From: Mixta mediterraneensis
GTDB lineage: Bacteria; Pseudomonadota; Gammaproteobacteria; Enterobacterales; Enterobacteriaceae
Reading direction: 5' to 3'
Assembly (NCBI RefSeq): GCF_014946725.1
Contig: NZ_JACFXY010000010.1
Location: 88,726 to 152,725, forward strand
Length of the DNA: 64,000 nucleotides
Both the position numbers and the translations under genes were made by a program. Shown piece after piece: positions 22,896 to 32,732 of this stretch (position 1 is the first letter of the stretch; the number at the start of each line of letters is the position of its first letter). The notes under the pieces are model-generated. The model searched no databases. It was given only the letters and a program-made list of their open reading frames with translations, and had not been told where the DNA came from.

Positions 22896-23663
22896 ATGCG
22901 ACATCCACTGGTTATGGGTAACTGGAAGCTGAATGGTAGCAAGCACATGACAGCCGAATTGATCGACGGTCTGCGCAAAGAGCTGTCTGGTGTTGAAGGG
23001 TGTGGCGTGGCGATTGCGCCACCGACGATTTACCTCGATCAGGCAAAACATGCTATCTCCGGTAGTCACATTGCACTGGGTGCTCAGAACGTAGATGTGA
23101 ATCTGTCTGGCGCATTCACGGGTGAAGTTTCAGCGGACATGCTGAAAGACATCGGTGCGAAATACATCATCATCGGTCACTCTGAGCGTCGTACTTATCA
23201 CAAAGAGAGCGACGAATTCATCGCTAAAAAATACGCAGTGCTGAAAACAGCTGGTCTGATCCCTGTTCTGTGCATCGGTGAAACCGATGCAGAAAATGAG
23301 GCGGGAAAAACAGAAGAAGTCTGCGCACGTCAGATTGACGCAGTATTAGAAACACAGGGCGCGGAAGCGTTCAAAGATGCCGTTATCGCTTATGAACCTG
23401 TTTGGGCGATCGGTACCGGTAAATCGGCCACGCCAGCGCAGGCGCAGGCGGTTCATAAATTCATCCGCGATCATATCGCTAAGAAAGATGCAGCTATCGC
23501 TGAACAGGTGATCATTCAATATGGCGGTTCTGTTAACGATAAGAATGCCGCCGAGCTGTTTACTCAGCCAGATATTGATGGTGCATTAGTTGGCGGTGCG
23601 TCGCTGAAAGCCGAAGCTTTCACCGTAATCGTTAAAGCCGCAGCCGCAGCGAAAAACGCGTAA
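22896..23663 (+). CDS. tpiA: Triosephosphate isomerase
   Basis: 255 aa, as in E. coli. TIM barrel interconverting DHAP and glyceraldehyde-3-phosphate. Catalytic K11 (NWKLNG), H95 (IIGHSERR) and E167 ([11 protein letters not shown]) are all present, with the C-terminal phosphate loop GGASL. Its last 100 bp are overlapped antisense by an extended cdh frame. Confidence 0.98.
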   Translation: MRHPLVMGNWKLNGSKHMTAELIDGLRKELSGVEGCGVAIAPPTIYLDQAKHAISGSHIALGAQNVDVNLSGAFTGEVSADMLKDIGAKYIIIGHSERRTYHKESDEFIAKKYAVLKTAGLIPVLCIGETDAENEAGKTEEVCARQIDAVLETQGAEAFKDAVIAYEPVWAIGTGKSATPAQAQAVHKFIRDHIAKKDAAIAEQVIIQYGGSVNDKNAAELFTQPDIDGALVGGASLKAEAFTVIVKAAAAAKNA

Positions 23664-24466
23664 GTCTTTACCTGTGGATTGAAGGGCGGCGCCTGTGCCG
23701 CCTCATTTATTGGTCGCAATAATTTACAGCTGTGATCCTGCAATTCTTCTGCCGAGCCGCTGTTAAACAGCAGCCAGTTACGCTCAATTGCCATTAACAC
23801 CAAACGACCATCCGATAAGCTTGCCACTGCCAGACCATATTTTCCCATTGCGTTGCGCGCATTGGGTACTTCTGTCGCCAGACGGATAAATGCGCTTTGC
23901 TGTAGCAATTCCGGCGTTGTCAGCGTGCGCAGCAAATAGCGGTGCTTGCGTAAGGTTTCTGTTTGCCATTGATCGTTGAGAGAGGCTGCCAGCACGTCGA
24001 GGCGCTGTCGCACATCAGGTCGCAAACAAGAGATATGAATGTGTAGCTGATTCTGCGTGCGGCCATATTGTGCGTTGATCGCCAGCGACAGCATGCGATC
24101 TTTAATAGGCTTAGCACGACGTTGCGCTAATAAATGCCGTTCTTGCCAGGCAAGGGCAATGTAGTTGGCTGTAGCAGGGTCAAGCAGTTGCGGACTTTCA
24201 ATGCCAGTGGTTTTCACCACTGGGATAAGCAGGTATTGCAGCGGACCTTTCAGATCCTTCAGGGTTGCATAGCCACGCGCAAGGTCAACCTTCTGGCATG
24301 GCATTGGCTGACCTTCTCGTTGCAGATTTGGTACGCATTTTTCGCTGACAATCTGCCATAAGGCGTCAGAATTTTTTCTGAAATGAAAGGCCGCGACAAG
24401 CATTGCGGTAATAATGAGTGCGAGCAGAACCACGACTGGATTGAAGGCGCAACGACGTCCCTGCAT
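23564..24466 (-). CDS. cdh: CDP-diacylglycerol pyrophosphatase with a 49-residue C-terminal extension
   Basis: 300 aa; the E. coli protein is 251 aa. Membrane-anchored HIT-like hydrolase that splits CDP-diglyceride to CMP and phosphatidate. An N-terminal transmembrane segment (about 10-27) precedes the HIT-type motif HIHISC at 142-147. Homology ends at R251, exactly the usual C-terminus. The frame then continues for 49 codons, 33 of them antisense to the tpiA 3' end, with low-complexity content ([12 protein letters not shown]). Loss of the ordinary stop codon is the simplest explanation. Position next to tpiA and sbp is conserved. Confidence 0.92.
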   Translation of the reverse strand: MQGRRCAFNPVVVLLALIITAMLVAAFHFRKNSDALWQIVSEKCVPNLQREGQPMPCQKVDLARGYATLKDLKGPLQYLLIPVVKTTGIESPQLLDPATANYIALAWQERHLLAQRRAKPIKDRMLSLAINAQYGRTQNQLHIHISCLRPDVRQRLDVLAASLNDQWQTETLRKHRYLLRTLTTPELLQQSAFIRLATEVPNARNAMGKYGLAVASLSDGRLVLMAIERNWLLFNSGSAEELQDHSCKLLRPINEAAQAPPFNPQVKTYAFFAAAAALTITVKASAFSDAPPTNAPSISG

Positions 24467-24569
24467 AGCAAGGCTTCCTCTGTTCCCGACCAGTCAGCAT
24501 CCTCGCCTGGTAACGTTTCAATGTCACGCACAAGAACATGGCCAGCCTGGAACTAAACCGCGCTAAAAA

Positions 24570-24612
24570 GACAAAACCCCTACTGACTGGTTACCCAGCT
24601 TTCGGGGTTTAG
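24570..24612 (-). terminator. Terminator of sbp
   Basis: On the minus strand AAACCCC and GGGGTTTT pair around a 22-nt region that can itself fold, followed by GTCTTTTT, just after the sbp stop. Confidence 0.7.
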
Positions 24613-24630
24613 CTGAACGATACGATAATA

Positions 24631-25620
24631 TTACGGCTTCATAACCTGATCATAGGTGCCGCCATCAGTGAAGTGCGTTTTCTGCGCTTTTGTCAAGCCG
24701 CCAAATTTGTCGTCAATGTTGAACAGTTTTACCGGTGCAAAAGTGCTGGCAAATTTCTTCGCCACTTCTGTATCGCGTGGACGGTAATAGTTCTGCGCTG
24801 CAATGGTTTGGCCTTCTGGCGAGTAGAGGTATTTCAGGTATTCATTGGCCACTTTACGCGTGCCTTTTTCATCGACGACTTTGTCGATAACCGAAACAGT
24901 AGGTTCAGCCAGAATCGATTCGCTCGGCGTAACGATTTCAAACTTGTCTTTACCCAGCTTGTTCACAGCCAGATACGCTTCGTTTTCCCAGGCAATCAGC
25001 ACGTCACCAATCCCACGTTCTACAAAGGTGTTGGTCGCGCCACGTGCCCCCGAATCCTGCACTTCAACGTTTTTAAACAGCGCTTTGACGTATTGCAGCG
25101 CTTTAGCCTGATCGCCATTGTTATGATCTAATGCCCAACCCCACGCCGCCAGATAGTTCCAGCGAGCCCCGCCTGACGTTTTTGGATTTGGCGTGATAAC
25201 AGACACGCCCGGCTTGATCAGATCGCTCCAGTCATGGATCCCCTTGGGATTGCCTTTACGTACCAGGAAAACAATGGTGGACGTGTAGGGAGCGGAATTA
25301 TCCGGCAAACGTTTGATCCAGTTTTTGTCGATGCGGCCGCGTTCAGCAATTGCATCAACATCTGATTGTAATGCCAGCGTGACAACATCAGCGCGAATAC
25401 CGTTGATCACTGAGGTGGCCTGTTTACCAGAGCCGCCGTGAGATTGACGAATCACTACATTATCGCCAGTTTCCTGTTTGTAATGCGCACTAAACGCTTT
25501 GTTGTATTGTTCATACAACTCACGCGTTGGATCATAGGAAACGTTTAATAACTGAATATCCTTTGCCAATACGCTGGAGGATGCCAGCAACAGGGTAAAA
25601 CCGATACTCCACTTGTTCAT
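24631..25620 (-). CDS. sbp: Periplasmic sulfate-binding protein
   Basis: 329 aa from the ATG at 25620 ([16 protein letters not shown]), the E. coli length. Signal peptide cleaved after SVLA. Periplasmic receptor for the CysTWA sulfate ABC importer. The mature N-terminus [21 protein letters not shown], anion-binding region [12 protein letters not shown] and [19 protein letters not shown] are conserved. Monocistronic. A CysB site is expected upstream but was not identified. Confidence 0.97.
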   Translation of the reverse strand: MNKWSIGFTLLLASSSVLAKDIQLLNVSYDPTRELYEQYNKAFSAHYKQETGDNVVIRQSHGGSGKQATSVINGIRADVVTLALQSDVDAIAERGRIDKNWIKRLPDNSAPYTSTIVFLVRKGNPKGIHDWSDLIKPGVSVITPNPKTSGGARWNYLAAWGWALDHNNGDQAKALQYVKALFKNVEVQDSGARGATNTFVERGIGDVLIAWENEAYLAVNKLGKDKFEIVTPSESILAEPTVSVIDKVVDEKGTRKVANEYLKYLYSPEGQTIAAQNYYRPRDTEVAKKFASTFAPVKLFNIDDKFGGLTKAQKTHFTDGGTYDQVMKP

Positions 25621-25759
25621 CACGCGCTCTCCCAATGTCGTTATGGAATAAGCGTGACATAAACCAAAGCAGAGCTAAAAGAATTAAAAAAAAGCCAATA
25701 TAACTTAAGGGAATATACAGCGAAGATGGCAGGGCGCATTAATAATACGCCCTGAAAAA

Positions 25760-26722
25760 TCAGTAAAGCTGTTTTGCGGTGTCCAGCCAGTCACGTTTAA
25801 AAGGACGTTTCATATTTTCAATGGCATCAATAATGTCGTGATGCACCATTTTTTCGTTTTGAATCCCCACGCAACGTCCGCCGTAACCCTGCATCAGCAG
25901 CTCGATCGAGTAAGCGCCCATACGTGATGCCAAAATACGGTCATAGGCGCAAGGCGCTCCGCCTCGCTGAATGTGACCCAGGACAGTTGAGCGTGTTTCA
26001 CGTTTGGTTTCTGTTTCAATAAAGCGCGCCAGATCGTCAATGTCGCAGATGTGCTCGGTAATAGCGACAATCGCATGTTTTTTACCTTTGGCAATACCCG
26101 CTTTGATTTCCGCAACTAACTCTTCACGGGTATAAGGAATTTCTGGCAATACAATAAATTCACAACCGCCCGCAATTGAGGCTGCCAGCGTCAGGTCGCC
26201 GCAATGACGGCCCATCACTTCAACAATTGAAATACGCTGGTGCGATGACGAGGTGTCACGTAAGCGGTCAATGGCTTCTACTACTGTTTCCAGCGCAGTG
26301 AAATAACCAATGGTGTAATCGGTGCCGGCAACATCGTTATCAATGGTGCCTGGCAGACCAATGCACGGAAAGCCCACTTCAGTCAGGCGCTTTGCGCCCA
26401 TGTAAGAGCCGTCACCGCCAATCACGACCAGCGCGTCAATGCCGCGCTTCTTCATGTTTTCGATAGCGACCTGGCGAATTTCTTCATTGCGAAATTCGGG
26501 AAAACGGGCAGAACCCAGGAAAGTACCGCCACGATTAATCATGTCTGACACGCTGTAGCGGTCCAGGTTGATCATGCGATCTTCATACAAACCCAAATAG
26601 CCGTCATAGATACCAAAAACTTCCAGTCCTTCACTCAGCGCGGAGCGGACAACTCCGCGAATGGCTGCGTTCATGCCTGGGGCGTCACCGCCGCTGGTCA
26701 ATACACCGATTTTTTTGATCAT
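25760..26722 (-). CDS. pfkA: 6-phosphofructokinase I
   Basis: 320 aa from the ATG at 26722 ([18 protein letters not shown]), the E. coli length; the seven extra upstream codons are not conserved. ATP loop GGDAPG at 11-16, catalytic Asp in GTIDNDV (D128 with Met counted), effector and substrate residues in GHIQRGG. Committed step of glycolysis, allosterically controlled by PEP and ADP. A hairpin with AGGGCG/CGCCCT arms lies just downstream (about 25730-25755), without a clear T-run. Confidence 0.98.
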   Translation of the reverse strand: MIKKIGVLTSGGDAPGMNAAIRGVVRSALSEGLEVFGIYDGYLGLYEDRMINLDRYSVSDMINRGGTFLGSARFPEFRNEEIRQVAIENMKKRGIDALVVIGGDGSYMGAKRLTEVGFPCIGLPGTIDNDVAGTDYTIGYFTALETVVEAIDRLRDTSSSHQRISIVEVMGRHCGDLTLAASIAGGCEFIVLPEIPYTREELVAEIKAGIAKGKKHAIVAITEHICDIDDLARFIETETKRETRSTVLGHIQRGGAPCAYDRILASRMGAYSIELLMQGYGGRCVGIQNEKMVHHDIIDAIENMKRPFKRDWLDTAKQLY

Positions 26723-26927
26723 GACAACCTCTGGATTGTTCAAAACGAAGGGTTAATCCTGCCTGTCGAACGCCGTTTTGCTGATTTATGCCAGGCGCGA
26801 CTTACGATGGCAAATAGTATATCAAAGGCTTGCGGCTGAATTGATTCAGGTCAGGCAAGTTTTCATTTATTTTTGCAGCAATGTTAGCGTCACGTCATTT
26901 TCATTTGTACTAAGTTGATTTTTTTAG

Positions 26928-27830
26928 TTAAAAACCGAGTGAATCCTGCTGTTCGAACGGTACTACAGAACAGGGATCTTGATGGATTATTACGTCAGAG
27001 CCGGGGAATTTCTTAAGCAAGGCTTTCTCAACCTGATCAGCCACACGATGTGCCTGTACTAACGGTAGCTGATCCTCCAGCTCTAAATGCAGCTGAATAA
27101 ATTTAGTTGGGCCAGATTGGCGTGTACGCAGATCGTGTACGCCCTGCACACCCGGCCAGTTAATCGCAACCTCAAGAATTTGCTGCCTTTCCTCTTCCGG
27201 TAAGGCACGGTCAAGCAATGACTGTACCGCCTCATATCCCATACGCAACGCGCTATAAAGGATAAAAACGCCAATCCCCAATGCAAATAATGCATCAGCG
27301 CGGACAAAACCATAGCCACTTAATACTAGAGCAGCCAGGATTGCTCCGTTCATAATGACATCCGATTGGTAATGCAACATGTCAGCGCGTATCGCCTGAC
27401 TGCGGGTTTTACGTACTACCCAACGCTGAAATGCCACCAGAGTTAACGTTGAAAATAACGCGACGACGGTAACAACAATCCCGACGATAGGCGCACGTAA
27501 TACATTGGGGGAAGCAAGATGTTGTAGACCCGTAAGGAACAGAAACAGGGCAGAACCAGAAATAAACATGCTTTGCGCCAGCGCCGCTAAAGATTCAGCT
27601 TTACCGTGGCCAAAAGTGTGATTGGCATCTGCGGGCTGTAGCGCGTAGCGAACCACCAGGAGATTAGTCAGCGAGGCAGCTATATCGACTAAAGAATCAA
27701 CCAGCGCCGCTAGCAAGCTGACAGAACCGGTGTACCACCAGGCGAAAATTTTCACAATCAACAAGGTGCTAGCAAGGATAGTTGCTGCTAACGCTGCGCG
27801 TTTAACCAATCGAGCATAGGTGGGTTGCAT
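26928..27830 (-). CDS. fieF: Cation-efflux pump FieF (YiiP)
   Basis: 300 aa, six-helix CDF transporter. Zn/Fe transport site D45 and D49 (DSLVDI) with the HYQSDV motif on helix 5, and a C-terminal cytoplasmic metal-binding domain (HLELEDQLP ... IHQDPCSV). Exports Zn2+/Fe2+ by proton exchange in E. coli. Neighbouring pfkA and cpxP are as in E. coli. Confidence 0.96.
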   Translation of the reverse strand: MQPTYARLVKRAALAATILASTLLIVKIFAWWYTGSVSLLAALVDSLVDIAASLTNLLVVRYALQPADANHTFGHGKAESLAALAQSMFISGSALFLFLTGLQHLASPNVLRAPIVGIVVTVVALFSTLTLVAFQRWVVRKTRSQAIRADMLHYQSDVIMNGAILAALVLSGYGFVRADALFALGIGVFILYSALRMGYEAVQSLLDRALPEEERQQILEVAINWPGVQGVHDLRTRQSGPTKFIQLHLELEDQLPLVQAHRVADQVEKALLKKFPGSDVIIHQDPCSVVPFEQQDSLGF

Positions 27831-27995
27831 ATCTGGCTCCCTTATACGCGTCCATTAAGGCGCATACCCAAACTGGGACAATAGCTTAAGTCTAACACCT
27901 GGGTTGCGGCTGCGCATAAAAGGCTGGTTCAACCGAGCTAGAGCGGTTGATTGAAGTGAGAGGGCGCGAAAAATTTCTGATAAAATCCAGATAAA

Positions 27996-28028
27996 AACAT
28001 GCCCCGACTTCGGGAAAGGCGGGGCAGT
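27996..28028 (-). terminator. Terminator after the KGG protein gene
   Basis: On the minus strand GCCCCG / CGGGGC around an internal T/C-rich loop, followed by ATGTTTTTA. Confidence 0.65.
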
Positions 28029-28080
28029 CTGCTTATTCTCATAAGCGCCAGATTAAAATACAGATCTAACAAGGCAAAGG

Positions 28081-28251
28081 CTAGCTACGGCCGCCATGGC
28101 TGTTTTTGCCGCCTTTTTTACCTGCCTCAGAGGCTTTTTCGCGGTCGTTTTTAAAGTTACCACCGCTGCTCTGACCGCCTTTTTTGCCGGCTTCAGAGGC
28201 TTTTTGCGGGTTTTCTGCGAAATTACCTGAACCACCACGATGTTCTGCCAT
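28081..28251 (-). CDS. KGG-motif stress-induced small protein
   Basis: 56 aa from the ATG at 28251, missed by simple long-ORF calling because another frame on the same strand is longer. It is a hydrophilic Gly/Lys/Asn-rich protein with two near-identical units, NPQKASEAGKKGGQSSGGNF and REKASEAGKKGGKNSHGG, typical of the YciG/GsiB-like KGG family induced in stationary phase or desiccation. TAG stop at 28081-28083, then a terminator. Precise role not established. Confidence 0.85.
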   Translation of the reverse strand: MAEHRGGSGNFAENPQKASEAGKKGGQSSGGNFKNDREKASEAGKKGGKNSHGGRS

Positions 28252-28744
28252 AATTTACTCCGTTAATAGACGTACTTTAGATTACATAATGTGGTTGAAG
28301 CTCTCCATTTTTCCCGGGATGTATCGCCTTCCTTGTTGCGACAAAATTAAGTATAGAACGCAGGCCCTGGCTCGCAAGCGCAGCGACAGGTTTATAACCT
28401 ATTGTTTTATAATAGAATAAAAAAATAACACCCTTAATTAATTCATTATTTATTAACGGGTTAATTAATCTAAAATTTTTTGGCATTTAATTTGCGCTGC
28501 GCTTAAGAAAAAAAGAAAACAAAAATTAATTAAGCAGAGCGGGAAAAATTAAATTAACAAGACAATTAATAAGGGCTTTACTGGATTTAAGTCAGAGCGC
28601 GGAAAATACTCGTCGGAATAATGCGTAAGTGCCAGTACTCGTTTAAGTTATAGCTTCTGACGGCGTTCAGAGCTATTAAGCCACTACAGCACGTCAGACA
28701 CACACAAAGAGCCCGCCTGGCGGGGGTTCTTTTTCTTTTTGCTA
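28252..28744. other. Gene-free AT-rich region between KGG gene and hicB
   Basis: 493 bp. The left part (to about 28300) is the KGG gene promoter. 28420-28570 is very AT-rich with AATTAATTAA-like runs. One copy of a direct repeat (28591-28605) follows and a hairpin (28707-28741) closes it. No coding potential seen. Confidence 0.6.
28707..28741. terminator. Hairpin downstream of hicB
   Basis: AGAGCCCGCC-TGGC-GGGGGTTCT followed by a T-rich run on +, with TCTTTG on -. It can close hicAB transcription on the minus strand and is also a good + strand terminator. Confidence 0.65.
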
Positions 28745-29164
28745 TCACAACGCAGTTATACGCTCAAGCGCTGCCTGAGCCAAAAAGCCCGAACGGCTTT
28801 TAAACTCCGGGTGCGAAGCAACACAACGATCAATCCGGTCAATCAGTGATTTAGGTAAAGGTAACATGACGTTAATTTTTTCCAAGCCGCCCAGCAAACG
28901 GATAACATCAACGTCAACCAGCGCCCATGTGTAATCCGCATAATCGGGATTTGCAGCCAGAGCCTCAACAGTAGACACGGCGGGAATATCATGTCCCAAC
29001 TCTACGGATAATACGATATGTCCAGTAATCGCCTCTTTTGCATTAGCTATGGCTTCATCCAGAGTATCACCTGCGGAAAAACATCCAGGCAAATCGGGAA
29101 CAGTTACGCCGTATGCGTGCTCGCTGTCGCCAGCTTCGATTGCAATTGGATAAAAAATATTCAA
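28745..29164 (-). CDS. hicB: HicB family antitoxin
   Basis: 139 aa from TTG 29164, the only standard start just before the conserved FYPIAIEAGD; the longer open frame upstream overlaps hicA and is not homologous. The partial RNase-H-like HicB fold (YGVTVPDLPGCFSAGDTLDEA) is followed by a C-terminal ribbon-helix-helix (KINVMLPLPKSLIDRIDR ... RSGFLAQAALERI) for operator binding. Binds and neutralises HicA and represses the operon. 20 bp downstream of hicA. Start codon uncertain. Confidence 0.88.
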   Translation of the reverse strand: MNIFYPIAIEAGDSEHAYGVTVPDLPGCFSAGDTLDEAIANAKEAITGHIVLSVELGHDIPAVSTVEALAANPDYADYTWALVDVDVIRLLGGLEKINVMLPLPKSLIDRIDRCVASHPEFKSRSGFLAQAALERITAL

Positions 29165-29184
29165 GCCTCTTCGGGTAAGCGGGG

Positions 29185-29364
29185 TTACATCCCCGCTTGT
29201 TTCCTGATGCTTTTTACCGTGCCAGTCGGTAAATCTTTTTTGGGGTGGGGTATCGTAACCAGACCCGGTTTTGTCGGGCAAGTAAAGTGGCGATGACTAC
29301 CGTTTACCCTTACCAGGGTCCAGCCATCATCCTTGATTTCTACACTTAACTTCCTGCTATCCAT
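29185..29364 (-). CDS. hicA: HicA family mRNA interferase toxin
   Basis: 59 aa from the ATG at 29364 (MDSRKLSVEIKDDGW). Double-stranded-RNA-binding-like fold. It carries the catalytic histidine motif GSHRHF and the family end TIPHPKKDLPTGTVKSIRKQAG. Cleaves mRNA to arrest translation; controlled by HicB. First gene of the pair, with the promoter in 29365-29460. It looks complete and active. Confidence 0.92.
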   Translation of the reverse strand: MDSRKLSVEIKDDGWTLVRVNGSHRHFTCPTKPGLVTIPHPKKDLPTGTVKSIRKQAGM

Positions 29365-29668
29365 CCCTATGCCCTGCTGTGTTCCGGTGAAATAAGAATA
29401 ACCCCTTGATGGCAATCATTTAAGGGTGTTGGGGTTATTCATTCTGCCAGAAGCAGGAAATAAAAAACTCCGCCAGACGGGTTTCTCTTAATGTTGTCAG
29501 AGGGCGAAGGCTAACTGATTTTCGTCGTAGTCAGAGCGCGGAAACCCTCCTGCCAGAATAATGTGGGCTTTTGCAGAAGACGTTAGATGAAGCCGCGCGC
29601 TGCTCTTTTTTGATCATTTCTTTCTCACGAACCTGCGAAATAAACCTTCGGCTGAGAGTGAGAATCCA

Positions 29669-29860
29669 GTGCAGGGGCTGCCAGCTCTGAGCGAGAAACA
29701 GTCGGCAATGACTTTTCTCAAGGAAGCAGAGAGCGGCCAGCTGTTGAAAACGCTGGAAGGTGATGGCCTTCTTATTGCCCTGCTTTGCCCTGGCACTGGC
29801 GCCCGATGGGGTGAGACCAGCACACTGCCTGTTAGCATTGTCGTTACAAAAATTCAGTAA
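29669..29860 (+). CDS. Unrecognised small open frame
   Basis: 63 aa from GTG 29669; the frame is open from 29591. Sequence MQGLPALSEKQSAMTF, then a soluble stretch with KEAESGQLLKTLEGDG and a hydrophobic LLIALLCPG. No family recognised and no clear ribosome-binding site. It could be the remnant of an accessory gene next to hicAB, or chance. Confidence 0.2.
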   Translation: MQGLPALSEKQSAMTFLKEAESGQLLKTLEGDGLLIALLCPGTGARWGETSTLPVSIVVTKIQ

Positions 29861-29892
29861 CTTTTTGATTTAAAGGATATTTAAAATAATTT

Positions 29893-29928
29893 TTTGTAAA
29901 AAAAACCCCACCATATAAATGGCGGGGA
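29893..29928 (-). terminator. Terminator of cpxP
   Basis: Minus strand CCCCGCC-ATTTATAT-GGTGGGG (one G-T pair) followed by eight Ts, 16 bp after the cpxP stop. Confidence 0.88.
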
Positions 29929-29943
29929 AGACAGGGATGGTGT

Positions 29944-30474
29944 CTATGGCAAGGAAAAAAGGGATACTGGGTTACTACTGGTATTACTTACTGCTTGCAG
30001 CGATGATGTTGGCTGCAAATTCGATAATTCGCGCAACTCATTGAGTCGCTGCTGGTAATTTTCCTGTAGCGTGGCTTGCTGCGCCGGCGTTAACAGGTGA
30101 TACATCTGGTTTTGTACGCGCGCCATCTCGACGTGCTGCTCAATCTGAACCTGAGCAATTTTTTCCGCTTTTTCGCGAATGGCCGCTTCGTTAAACTTGT
30201 CCGCAGTCACTAAGTCGTGCATGGCTGCAATATCGTCAATACTTATCGCTGGACGATCATGTCGAGCCTGTTGCATCAGGTCACGCATCTGTTGCCGTTG
30301 TTGTTCAGTCAACGCGATGCCATCGAACATGTGGCTTTGCGGATTTTGCGTCATACTGCCTGTCGTTAATCCGCTGTGATGCATCTCGTCAATCGTCGTC
30401 GTGTCTGCTGCTTCTGCGCTGGCATGACTAAGAACCATTGCGGAGGCAAGGACGACGGCGCTTACTTTGCGCAT
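29944..30474 (-). CDS. cpxP: Periplasmic adaptor/inhibitor CpxP
   Basis: 176 aa (E. coli 166). Signal peptide to about residue 23 (SHASAEAA). The mature protein is helical with the two characteristic LTxxQ motifs, ALTEQQRQQMRDLMQQARHD and LLTPAQQATL. It damps CpxA signalling and delivers misfolded proteins to DegP. Divergent from cpxRA across a region with a perfect CpxR box, so strongly Cpx-induced. The C-terminal tail is longer than in E. coli. Confidence 0.95.
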   Translation of the reverse strand: MRKVSAVVLASAMVLSHASAEAADTTTIDEMHHSGLTTGSMTQNPQSHMFDGIALTEQQRQQMRDLMQQARHDRPAISIDDIAAMHDLVTADKFNEAAIREKAEKIAQVQIEQHVEMARVQNQMYHLLTPAQQATLQENYQQRLNELRELSNLQPTSSLQAVSNTSSNPVSLFSLP

Positions 30475-30553
30475 CGTTTACTCCAGTTCGTTCCATTTTG
30501 CGATTCAACGAGAGCCAGTGTACGGCGAAAGCTGCAAACATCCGTCAGGGGGT

Positions 30554-30568
30554 GTAAAACTACGTAAA
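30554..30568. promoter_or_regulatory. CpxR box
   Basis: GTAAA-ACTAC-GTAAA, a perfect GTAAA-N5-GTAAA CpxR site in the 148-bp region between divergent cpxP and cpxR, placed to activate both. Confidence 0.9.
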
Positions 30569-30622
30569 GCGATGGATTGGTGCGGTAGGAACACGCTATT
30601 TTGCCTGCGGAGGGCTACAAAA

Positions 30623-31321
30623 ATGAATAAAATCCTGTTGGTAGATGATGACCGCGAATTAACTTCGCTTTTGAAAGAACTGTTGGAAATGGAAGGTTTT
30701 GAAGTTGAAGTCGCCAGCGACGGTGAACAAGCACTAAACCTGCTTGATAACTCAATTGATCTGCTGTTACTTGATGTCATGATGCCAAAGAAGAACGGCA
30801 TCGACACATTGAAAGAATTACGTCAACAATATCAAACGCCTGTCATTATGTTGACCGCTCGCGGCAGCGAGTTAGATCGTGTGCTCGGTCTGGAACTGGG
30901 TGCAGACGACTACTTGCCAAAACCGTTTAACGATCGTGAACTGGTTGCACGTATTCGCGCCATTCTGCGTCGCTCTAACTGGAGCGAACAGCAGCAGCAA
31001 CATGACAACAGCTCACCGACCCTGGAAGTGGACTGCCTGCGTCTCAACCCAGGACGACAGGAAGCCAGTTTCGATGACGAGACGCTGGATCTTACCGGCA
31101 CCGAATTCACTCTGCTCTATCTTCTGGCGCAACATCTGGGACAGGTCGTGTCGCGCGAGCACCTGAGCCAGGAAGTGCTTGGCAAGCGTTTAACGCCATT
31201 TGACCGCGCCATTGATATGCATATCTCCAATTTACGGCGAAAATTGCCTGAGCGCCGTGATGGTCATCCCTGGTTTAAAACGTTGCGTGGCCGCGGCTAT
31301 CTGATGGTTTCGGCATCATGA
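30623..31321 (+). CDS. cpxR: Envelope-stress response regulator CpxR
   Basis: 232 aa from the ATG at 30623 (MNKILLVDDDREL), the E. coli length; the longer frame upstream overlaps the CpxR box. OmpR family: receiver domain with phosphoacceptor D51 (LLLLDVMMPKKNG) and K in the PKPFN motif, and winged-helix output (LTGTEFTLLYLLAQ ... KTLRGRGYLM). Stop overlaps cpxA start (ATGA). Confidence 0.98.
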   Translation: MNKILLVDDDRELTSLLKELLEMEGFEVEVASDGEQALNLLDNSIDLLLLDVMMPKKNGIDTLKELRQQYQTPVIMLTARGSELDRVLGLELGADDYLPKPFNDRELVARIRAILRRSNWSEQQQQHDNSSPTLEVDCLRLNPGRQEASFDDETLDLTGTEFTLLYLLAQHLGQVVSREHLSQEVLGKRLTPFDRAIDMHISNLRRKLPERRDGHPWFKTLRGRGYLMVSAS

Positions 31322-32697
31322 TTGGAAGTTTGACCACCCGTATCTTCGCCATCTTCTGGTTAACGCTAGCGTTGGTGTTGATGCTGGTGTTAATGGTGCC
31401 CAAGCTGGATTCCCGGCAAATGACCTCGCTACTGCAAAATGAACAGCGGCAAGGCTTGATGATTGAGCAGCACGTGGAGGCGGAACTACTCCAGGATCCA
31501 CCGAATGATTTGATGTGGTGGCGTCGGCTGTTTCGCGCTGTAGAAAAATGGGCACCGCCTGGTCAACGCTTGCTACTGGTTACCAGCGAAGGTCGTGTGA
31601 TTGGCGCGCAGCATAATGAAATGCAGGTAATTCGTAATTTTATTGGCCAGTCAGATAACGCCGATCATCCACAGAAAAAGAAATACGGGCGCGTAGAGTT
31701 GGTTGGGCCTTTCGCCGTGCGTGATGGCGAAGATAATTATCAGCTCTACATGATCCGTCCTGCCACCAGCTCCCAGCTCGACTTTGTCAATCTCCTTTTT
31801 GACCGTCCGCTATTGTTGTTAATTGTTACAATGCTCATCAGCTCGCCGTTGCTGTTGTGGCTGGCATGGAGCCTGGCGCGTCCGGCTCGTAAATTGAAAT
31901 ACGCTGCGGATGAGGTAGCAAGCGGTAATTTGCGTCAACACCCGGAACTGGAATCTGGCCCGCAAGAATTTTTAGCCGCAGGATCCAGCTTCAACCAAAT
32001 GGTGAGCGCGCTCGAACGCATGATGAACGGTCAGCAGCGTTTACTTTCGGACATCAGCCATGAGTTGCGTACTCCGCTTACCCGCCTGCAACTGGCAACG
32101 GCTTTATTACGTCGTCGCCAGGGTGAAGGCAAAGAGCTGGAACGTATAGAAACGGAAGCACAACGGCTGGATGGCATGATTAATGACTTGCTGGTGTTGT
32201 CGCGCACGCAGCATAAAAATGCGTTAATCAGCGAAGCGATGAAGGCGAACCAGCTCTGGAATGGCGTACTGGAAGACGCTAAATTCGAAGCGGAACAGAT
32301 GGGGAAAAAAATGGATATTCCTTATCCGCCTGGCCCGTGGCCGCTGTATGGCAATCCACATGCGCTGGAAAGTGCGCTAGAGAATATTGTGCGTAACGCG
32401 CTGCGCTATTCAAATTCTCATATCAGCGTGAGCTTCTCAGTGGATATTTCCGGTATCACCGTACACGTCGATGATGATGGCCCCGGCGTGAGCGCTGAAG
32501 ATCGTGAGCAAATTTTCCGCCCGTTCTATCGCACTGATGAGGCCCGCGATCGCGAATCCGGTGGGACCGGCTTAGGTTTGGCGATCGTGGATACCGCTAT
32601 TCAGCAACACCATGGGTGGGTGAAAGCCGATGACAGCCCGCTTGGTGGCTTGCGTCTGACTATCTGGTTGCCGCTTTACTCCTCTGCCCGACAATAA
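31318..32697 (+). CDS. cpxA: Envelope-stress sensor histidine kinase CpxA
   Basis: 459 aa. Two transmembrane helices (about 8-28 and 164-184) flank the periplasmic sensor domain. HAMP follows, then the dimerisation domain with H248 in [16 protein letters not shown]. The ATPase domain has N box [12 protein letters not shown]1 DDDGPGVS, F box FRPFYR and G2 [10 protein letters not shown]. Phosphorylates CpxR when envelope proteins misfold. Translationally coupled to cpxR. Confidence 0.98.
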   Translation: MIGSLTTRIFAIFWLTLALVLMLVLMVPKLDSRQMTSLLQNEQRQGLMIEQHVEAELLQDPPNDLMWWRRLFRAVEKWAPPGQRLLLVTSEGRVIGAQHNEMQVIRNFIGQSDNADHPQKKKYGRVELVGPFAVRDGEDNYQLYMIRPATSSQLDFVNLLFDRPLLLLIVTMLISSPLLLWLAWSLARPARKLKYAADEVASGNLRQHPELESGPQEFLAAGSSFNQMVSALERMMNGQQRLLSDISHELRTPLTRLQLATALLRRRQGEGKELERIETEAQRLDGMINDLLVLSRTQHKNALISEAMKANQLWNGVLEDAKFEAEQMGKKMDIPYPPGPWPLYGNPHALESALENIVRNALRYSNSHISVSFSVDISGITVHVDDDGPGVSAEDREQIFRPFYRTDEARDRESGGTGLGLAIVDTAIQQHHGWVKADDSPLGGLRLTIWLPLYSSARQ

Positions 32698-32732
32698 TTT
32701 GTTATGCTTCGGCCCTTGTCATCGGGGGCCTT

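Larger units (their letters stand above)
28591..29565. repeat. Direct repeat pair flanking hicAB
   Basis: GTCAGAGCGCGGAAA occurs at 28591-28605 and again at 29530-29544, each followed about 10-11 nt later by GAATAATGYG, making imperfect units of about 35 nt. They lie on either side of the hicA-hicB pair, 939 bp apart. A shorter related piece (GTCAGAGGGCGAAG) is at 29495-29508. Confidence 0.7.
29365..29943. other. hicA-cpxP intergenic region
   Basis: 579 bp. It contains the hicAB promoter side, the second direct-repeat copy (29530-29565), a doubtful small frame (29669-29860) and the cpxP terminator. Composition and repeats suggest an accessory islet inserted between fieF and cpxP, which are near neighbours in E. 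coli. Confidence 0.5.

Noticed and set aside
28053..28238. 61-aa basic minus-strand frame (lysine/alanine-rich)
   Set aside because: It overlaps the KGG protein in another frame; the KGG frame has the family motif, a start and a terminator.
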